NCBI RefSeq assembly: GCF_024347615.1 | Contig: NZ_AP025509.1 | Location: 1,612,001-1,676,000, forward strand | DNA from: Vibrio splendidus | GTDB taxonomy: Bacteria > Pseudomonadota > Gammaproteobacteria > Enterobacterales > Vibrionaceae | Reading direction: 5' to 3' | Length of the DNA stretch: 64,000 nt | Part shown: positions 60,726 to 64,000 of the stretch, piece by piece | Numbering within the stretch: position 1 is the first letter of the stretch | Layout: each line of letters begins with the position of its first letter | Notes under the pieces: model-generated | The model's input: the letters and a program-made list of their open reading frames with translations, nothing else | Databases searched by the model: none | What the model was told of the DNA's origin: nothing | Program-made: the position numbers and the translations under genes

Positions 60726-63260
60726 TTAGCAGCTTGCAGGACCGATCTCTTTCCACACGCCCCATTGGCCTGTCGTTGTTGGATCTTCACCTGTTGTCCA
60801 CCACTTCGCTTCCCAAACTTTACCACCTTGAGTTACTTGGTCGCCGCCAGTGTAGACCGCACTTGAATCCCAAGCGTTAGTACACGTACCGCCGCCTGTG
60901 GTTTTCTTAAGAACGTTCACTGAAGTAGCCGCTACCGATGTATCAGTGCCATCGCTGACCGTTACAGAGAAGTTCAGTGTTGTATCTTGCGCGTATTCCG
61001 CCGCGACAAAGCTCACTGAAGAACCTTGAACCGTTGCATCAATACCAGCAGGTACATCCCATGTGAAGGTCAATGTGTCTTGGTCAGCATCGCTCGAAGC
61101 CGAAGCATCAACCACGATTACATCACCCGCATTAACTTCAGTCGGAGCTGAAACAACCGCGACCGGAGCTGTGTTTACTGGACCTGTGTCCTTAGGGGTT
61201 ACTGTTACAACAACGGTGTCAGTTGCAGTAGCACCTTCGTTATCAGTTACCGTTAGACTGAACGTTAGTACTTCTTGTTGAGCGACTTCAACCACATCGA
61301 AGCTTGCAACAGCCGCATTAGCGTTCGCCAGCGTTACTGCCGTACCGCTTACTTGTGACCAAGCGTAGCTCGCAATTGAGCCGTCGCTGTCTTTTGAAGC
61401 GCTACCGTCTAAAGAAACAGAAACTGGGCCTTCAACCGATTGGTCTGCGCCCGCTGCAGCTGTTGGCTTGCGGTTGACAGGATCTGTTGTTCCGCCCGCT
61501 AGGCCTTCATGCATTGCGTTGAGGATGTCGCCGTTATCTGCATCAATTTCCCAAGAGAATAGACCCGCAAGGCCAAGGCTACGAACGTACGCGCCTTTTG
61601 CTTTCACTGAACGGTCATCATCAAATGTGATTAGCTTGCCCGAAGTACGGTTCCAAACGTAAGGTGCTTCTGCCATTTCGTCGTAACCATATTCAAAGCC
61701 GTTGATGCCTTGGTTGTTTGCACCAAGCATGTTCGCCTTAATGCCTTTGTAATCAATAACGCCATCTTCCCATACACCCTGAGCAGAGCTGCCGGTCAGT
61801 TTGCCATTACCTACGCCAGTCATTGGATCACTAGGATCTGAAAGTGATGATGGTAATACGCCTTCCCAACCACGACCGTACATTGCTGCACCTACGACAA
61901 GTTTGTTCGCTGGAACACCTTGCTCAAGCAGCAATTGGATGCCGTTGTCTGTGGTGTAAGCAGGGCCAGTGTACTGTTCGCCATTTTCATCAAGGCCTGT
62001 GCCATCACATTGACCAGGGCGCATGAAGTTACCGCAGTTGAGTGCTGTTTGGTGACCTAACACGTTGTTAAAACCGCCGTAGAAGTCGTAAGTCATTGCG
62101 AAGATGTAATCCATGTATTGGATAGCATCGCCGTAGTTCACGTCTTCAATCTTATCGTGACCAACACCGATCGCTGATGTTAGCTCGTAAGTACGGCCGT
62201 TGTCAGCTTCTAGCTCATCCAACATAACGCGCAGTTCTGCCATCAGTGCAATGTATGCTGGGCCATCATTTTCTGGGTCACCAAGCTCTGGCGCAGCACC
62301 GCCACCACCTTGGTATTCCCAGTCGATATCTACACCATCGTAGAATTTCCATGTGTTGAGGAATTTCTTAACAGACGCAACGAAGGTGTCACGGTTGGCT
62401 TTGGTTGTGAAATCAAAGAACGGGTCAGACAGCGTCCAGCCGCCAATCGATGGGATGATTTTCAAGTCTGGATTACGCTGTTTTAGCGCCATCATCATCG
62501 CGTAGTTACCCTTGATAGGTGAGCTGTATTCGTGACCTGCTTGAGGGAAACTCTTCTGGAAAGCCGCCCAAGGGTCATGAATCACCACTTCGTAATCGTT
62601 AACGCCCTGACACGCTGTCATGAGTGCGTTGTAGCTGTTACCGCCTACTGATTTCACTGATTCATTAGGACCACAAATTGGGATGAAGCCGTAAAGGATA
62701 TGGGTCAAGTTGTCAGCGGGTAGGTTATCGACTGTGTAATCACGGCCATAGATACCCCACTCAACAAAGTAAGTGCCTACTACCGTGTTTGGGTCGGTGT
62801 TGTATGACTTGTTGTTCGGGTCAACGTTCATCGCAAGTGGCGCTAAGTGTGAACCATCGGTATCTGCAATCGTGATCTGAGCAGGAGCACTCTTGGCGCA
62901 GCCTGTTTCGTCACACGCCTCGATTTCCATCTGAAATAAGCCGCCTTGGCCGTATTCGAATGAAGCTGTAGTTTGGCTGCCAGTAATAGGGCCAGTGGCC
63001 ACTTTAACGCCATCGAAGTAGATGTTGTACGTGTTTCCTGACGTTCCGCTCCATTGGTTGAACTTGACGTCGACCTTTGCTTTGTCGTGATATTTAACCA
63101 TCTGGTTGTAGCCTGATGTGGTTTCCATCGCGAGTTCAATTTTAGAAAACTGCAGGTTGTTGGAACCGTACATGTCGATGCTAGGTGCTGTTGGATCAGC
63201 TAATGCTGTACCAGATAGCGCTAGAGCAATGCTCGCCGCACAGGTATTTATACGAATCAT
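60726..63260 (-). CDS. chiA: Secreted GH18 chitinase, ChiA type
   Basis: 844 residues. Signal peptide (ASIALALSGTALAD), then an N-terminal chitinase domain (about 25-140). GH18 catalytic barrel (about 160-590) has IPSIGGWTLSDPFFDF and the catalytic DxxDxDxE motif DGVDIDWEYQ; MTYDFYG and FSWEIDADNG complete the cleft. Two PKD-type domains follow (about 600-690 and 695-785), and a C-terminal CBM5/12-like chitin-binding domain (NAWDSSAVYTGGDQVTQGGKVWEAKWWTTGE). It closely resembles Vibrio ChiA (about 850). Extracellular chitin hydrolysis; products enter the GlcNAc pathway ending in nagB (41.9 kb). Confidence 0.95.
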   Translation of the reverse strand: MIRINTCAASIALALSGTALADPTAPSIDMYGSNNLQFSKIELAMETTSGYNQMVKYHDKAKVDVKFNQWSGTSGNTYNIYFDGVKVATGPITGSQTTASFEYGQGGLFQMEIEACDETGCAKSAPAQITIADTDGSHLAPLAMNVDPNNKSYNTDPNTVVGTYFVEWGIYGRDYTVDNLPADNLTHILYGFIPICGPNESVKSVGGNSYNALMTACQGVNDYEVVIHDPWAAFQKSFPQAGHEYSSPIKGNYAMMMALKQRNPDLKIIPSIGGWTLSDPFFDFTTKANRDTFVASVKKFLNTWKFYDGVDIDWEYQGGGGAAPELGDPENDGPAYIALMAELRVMLDELEADNGRTYELTSAIGVGHDKIEDVNYGDAIQYMDYIFAMTYDFYGGFNNVLGHQTALNCGNFMRPGQCDGTGLDENGEQYTGPAYTTDNGIQLLLEQGVPANKLVVGAAMYGRGWEGVLPSSLSDPSDPMTGVGNGKLTGSSAQGVWEDGVIDYKGIKANMLGANNQGINGFEYGYDEMAEAPYVWNRTSGKLITFDDDRSVKAKGAYVRSLGLAGLFSWEIDADNGDILNAMHEGLAGGTTDPVNRKPTAAAGADQSVEGPVSVSLDGSASKDSDGSIASYAWSQVSGTAVTLANANAAVASFDVVEVAQQEVLTFSLTVTDNEGATATDTVVVTVTPKDTGPVNTAPVAVVSAPTEVNAGDVIVVDASASSDADQDTLTFTWDVPAGIDATVQGSSVSFVAAEYAQDTTLNFSVTVSDGTDTSVAATSVNVLKKTTGGGTCTNAWDSSAVYTGGDQVTQGGKVWEAKWWTTGEDPTTTGQWGVWKEIGPASC

Positions 63261-63714
63261 ACTTTTTCTCTCATTCCTTGAAGGTTACGAGAACCAAATG
63301 GCCCCATAAACGGCTCCAGTCAGTTTTGAAGGAGCTTCCCAGTCAGTATTCGAGAGAGTTTTAATTTTATAACTGAAAATAAATACGTTTTCGATGGACA
63401 ACTAAAAAATAGTATTTCGTTACAATTCTGTTGCTTAATGAGTGAGAGGCTGAGTCCATGTTTTATAAAATAAAACACCCTTCAGAAGTAAAATCTCATA
63501 AGTGAAAATCCACGACATGAAGTTATGAAAAGATGCGACAAACGATAAGAAAGTATCGCAAGTTGAAGCAGTATCACAAAGCGAAATGTGTTGGGTGAGC
63601 GGCGCAGATCGGTAGGTAAATATGAAAGTAGTGATGCGGAGAATACTTTTTACGGAGAAGATTATTATTTAGATGACTGTTATTTAGACGACTGAAGAAG
63701 ACTGAGAAGGGGGG
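63261..63714. other. 454-bp region upstream of chiA
   Basis: AT-rich, with a CCAGTCAG direct repeat (63318-63346). Presumably holds the chiA promoter. No gene or defined operator seen. Confidence 0.45.
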
Positions 63715-63999
63715 TTATCTTTTGAATTGCTCGGCTAAAGAAGCCCGTCTTTGTTGCATCACACTGTGGGTATCACCAACTGCAGTATCCTCGTAGCCTT
63801 CTTTAATAAATTGCTGAGATGGTACGCTTGGCTCTAATCGCTTCAAGCGAGGCGAATCGTAAGTACCACTGATGGTGTAAACGGTGGTTCCAGAGCCAGT
63901 GTTGATCGTGACGATCTTCCCGTCAAAATCGAATGAGGTAGTGATAAGACGATGATTCATCATCACACCGTTTTCTGAAAGTGTCAGGATGTCGGTGTT
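63715..63999 (-). CDS. 3' end of an unknown gene, truncated by the window
   Basis: The frame is open beyond 63966 to the window edge (NTDILTLSENGVMM and onward), so the start lies outside; 94 codons are visible. Beta-rich sequence (SFDFDGKIVTINTGSGTTVYTISGTYDSPRLKRLEP) ending in a charged helix (SVMQQRRASLAEQFKR). The family is not recognisable from this part. It could be an exported protein. Confidence 0.75.
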   Translation of the reverse strand, partial: NTDILTLSENGVMMNHRLITTSFDFDGKIVTINTGSGTTVYTISGTYDSPRLKRLEPSVPSQQFIKEGYEDTAVGDTHSVMQQRRASLAEQFKR

Positions 64000-64000
64000 G

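Overview
The window looks like part of a Vibrio genome, most likely the second chromosome of a Splendidus-clade-like marine species. This is inferred from gene content, not from a database search. The supporting content is a SecD/SecF pair outside the yajC locus, the mtlA-mtlD-mtlR mannitol operon, nagB, a multidomain secreted chitinase, NhaD and GltS sodium-coupled transporters, flavorubredoxin NorVW, and a VarA/CsrB-type small RNA. Base composition is moderate, genes are dense on both strands, and I see no rRNA, tRNA, CRISPR array, insertion sequence or prophage.

Layout. 1-3.5 kb: the 3' part of secD, then secF and an rlmJ-like methyltransferase. 3.5-4.4 kb: an HNH nuclease with an N-terminal module resembling type IV restriction enzymes. 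4.6-8.8 kb: an Old Yellow Enzyme, an MFS exporter and a short-chain dehydrogenase, divergent from a LysR regulator. 9.5-12.2 kb: an unrecognised three-gene operon (secreted protein, FAD oxidoreductase, membrane protein). 12.4-15.6 kb: GFA-like protein, OsmC, PatB/MalY aminotransferase with a Cys-rich tail, a putative RRF_GI protein and an RRM protein.

15.7-28.1 kb, minus strand: a photooxidative-stress and membrane-lipid cluster. An ECF sigma factor and its ChrR zinc-cupin anti-sigma are followed by a YbgA-like protein, photolyase, an NTF2-like protein, an SDR, a flavin amine oxidase-like protein, DUF1365, a cyclopropane-fatty-acid synthase-like methyltransferase, DUF2878, a chalcone isomerase-like protein and a DUF3833 lipoprotein. 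A TGATCC-N18-TAGTGC promoter precedes the sigma gene, and a close variant precedes a neighbouring LON-domain gene.

28.4-37.2 kb: tautomerase, DUF4344 metallopeptidase, YibL, GltS, NorW-NorV (with a sigma-54 promoter and NorR-type sites), NfsB-like nitroreductase and a winged-helix/Vsr-like nuclease fusion. 37.2-42.7 kb: mtlADR behind several CRP-like sites, and nagB. 43.2-47.3 kb: divergent maoP/hdfR, then an alkylation-repair pair (Ada/AraC/AlkA fusion plus Ogt). 47.4-51.5 kb: a lipoprotein, nhaD, a small gene and yjiH-yjiG.

51.55-51.87 kb, minus strand: a strong CsrB-family small RNA. It has 16 GGA motifs in 313 nt, a GTCGACAGGGAG 5' end like E. coli CsrB, a sigma-70 promoter, a strong terminator and an upstream VarA/GacA-type box. 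52.1-60.6 kb: MAPEG protein, membrane protein, START and YHS proteins, AraC regulator, double-domain QueD-like protein, acyltransferase, AEC transporter with a divergent TetR regulator, and an alpha/beta hydrolase. 60.7-63.3 kb: the GH18 chitinase. The window closes inside a minus-strand gene.

The strongest non-coding observation is the CsrB-type RNA. The most coherent gene system is the RpoE-ChrR lipid/photolyase cluster. The least explained locus is the three-gene operon at 9.5-12.2 kb. Short tandem repeats (7-18 bp units) recur in many intergenic regions, several directly at stop codons.
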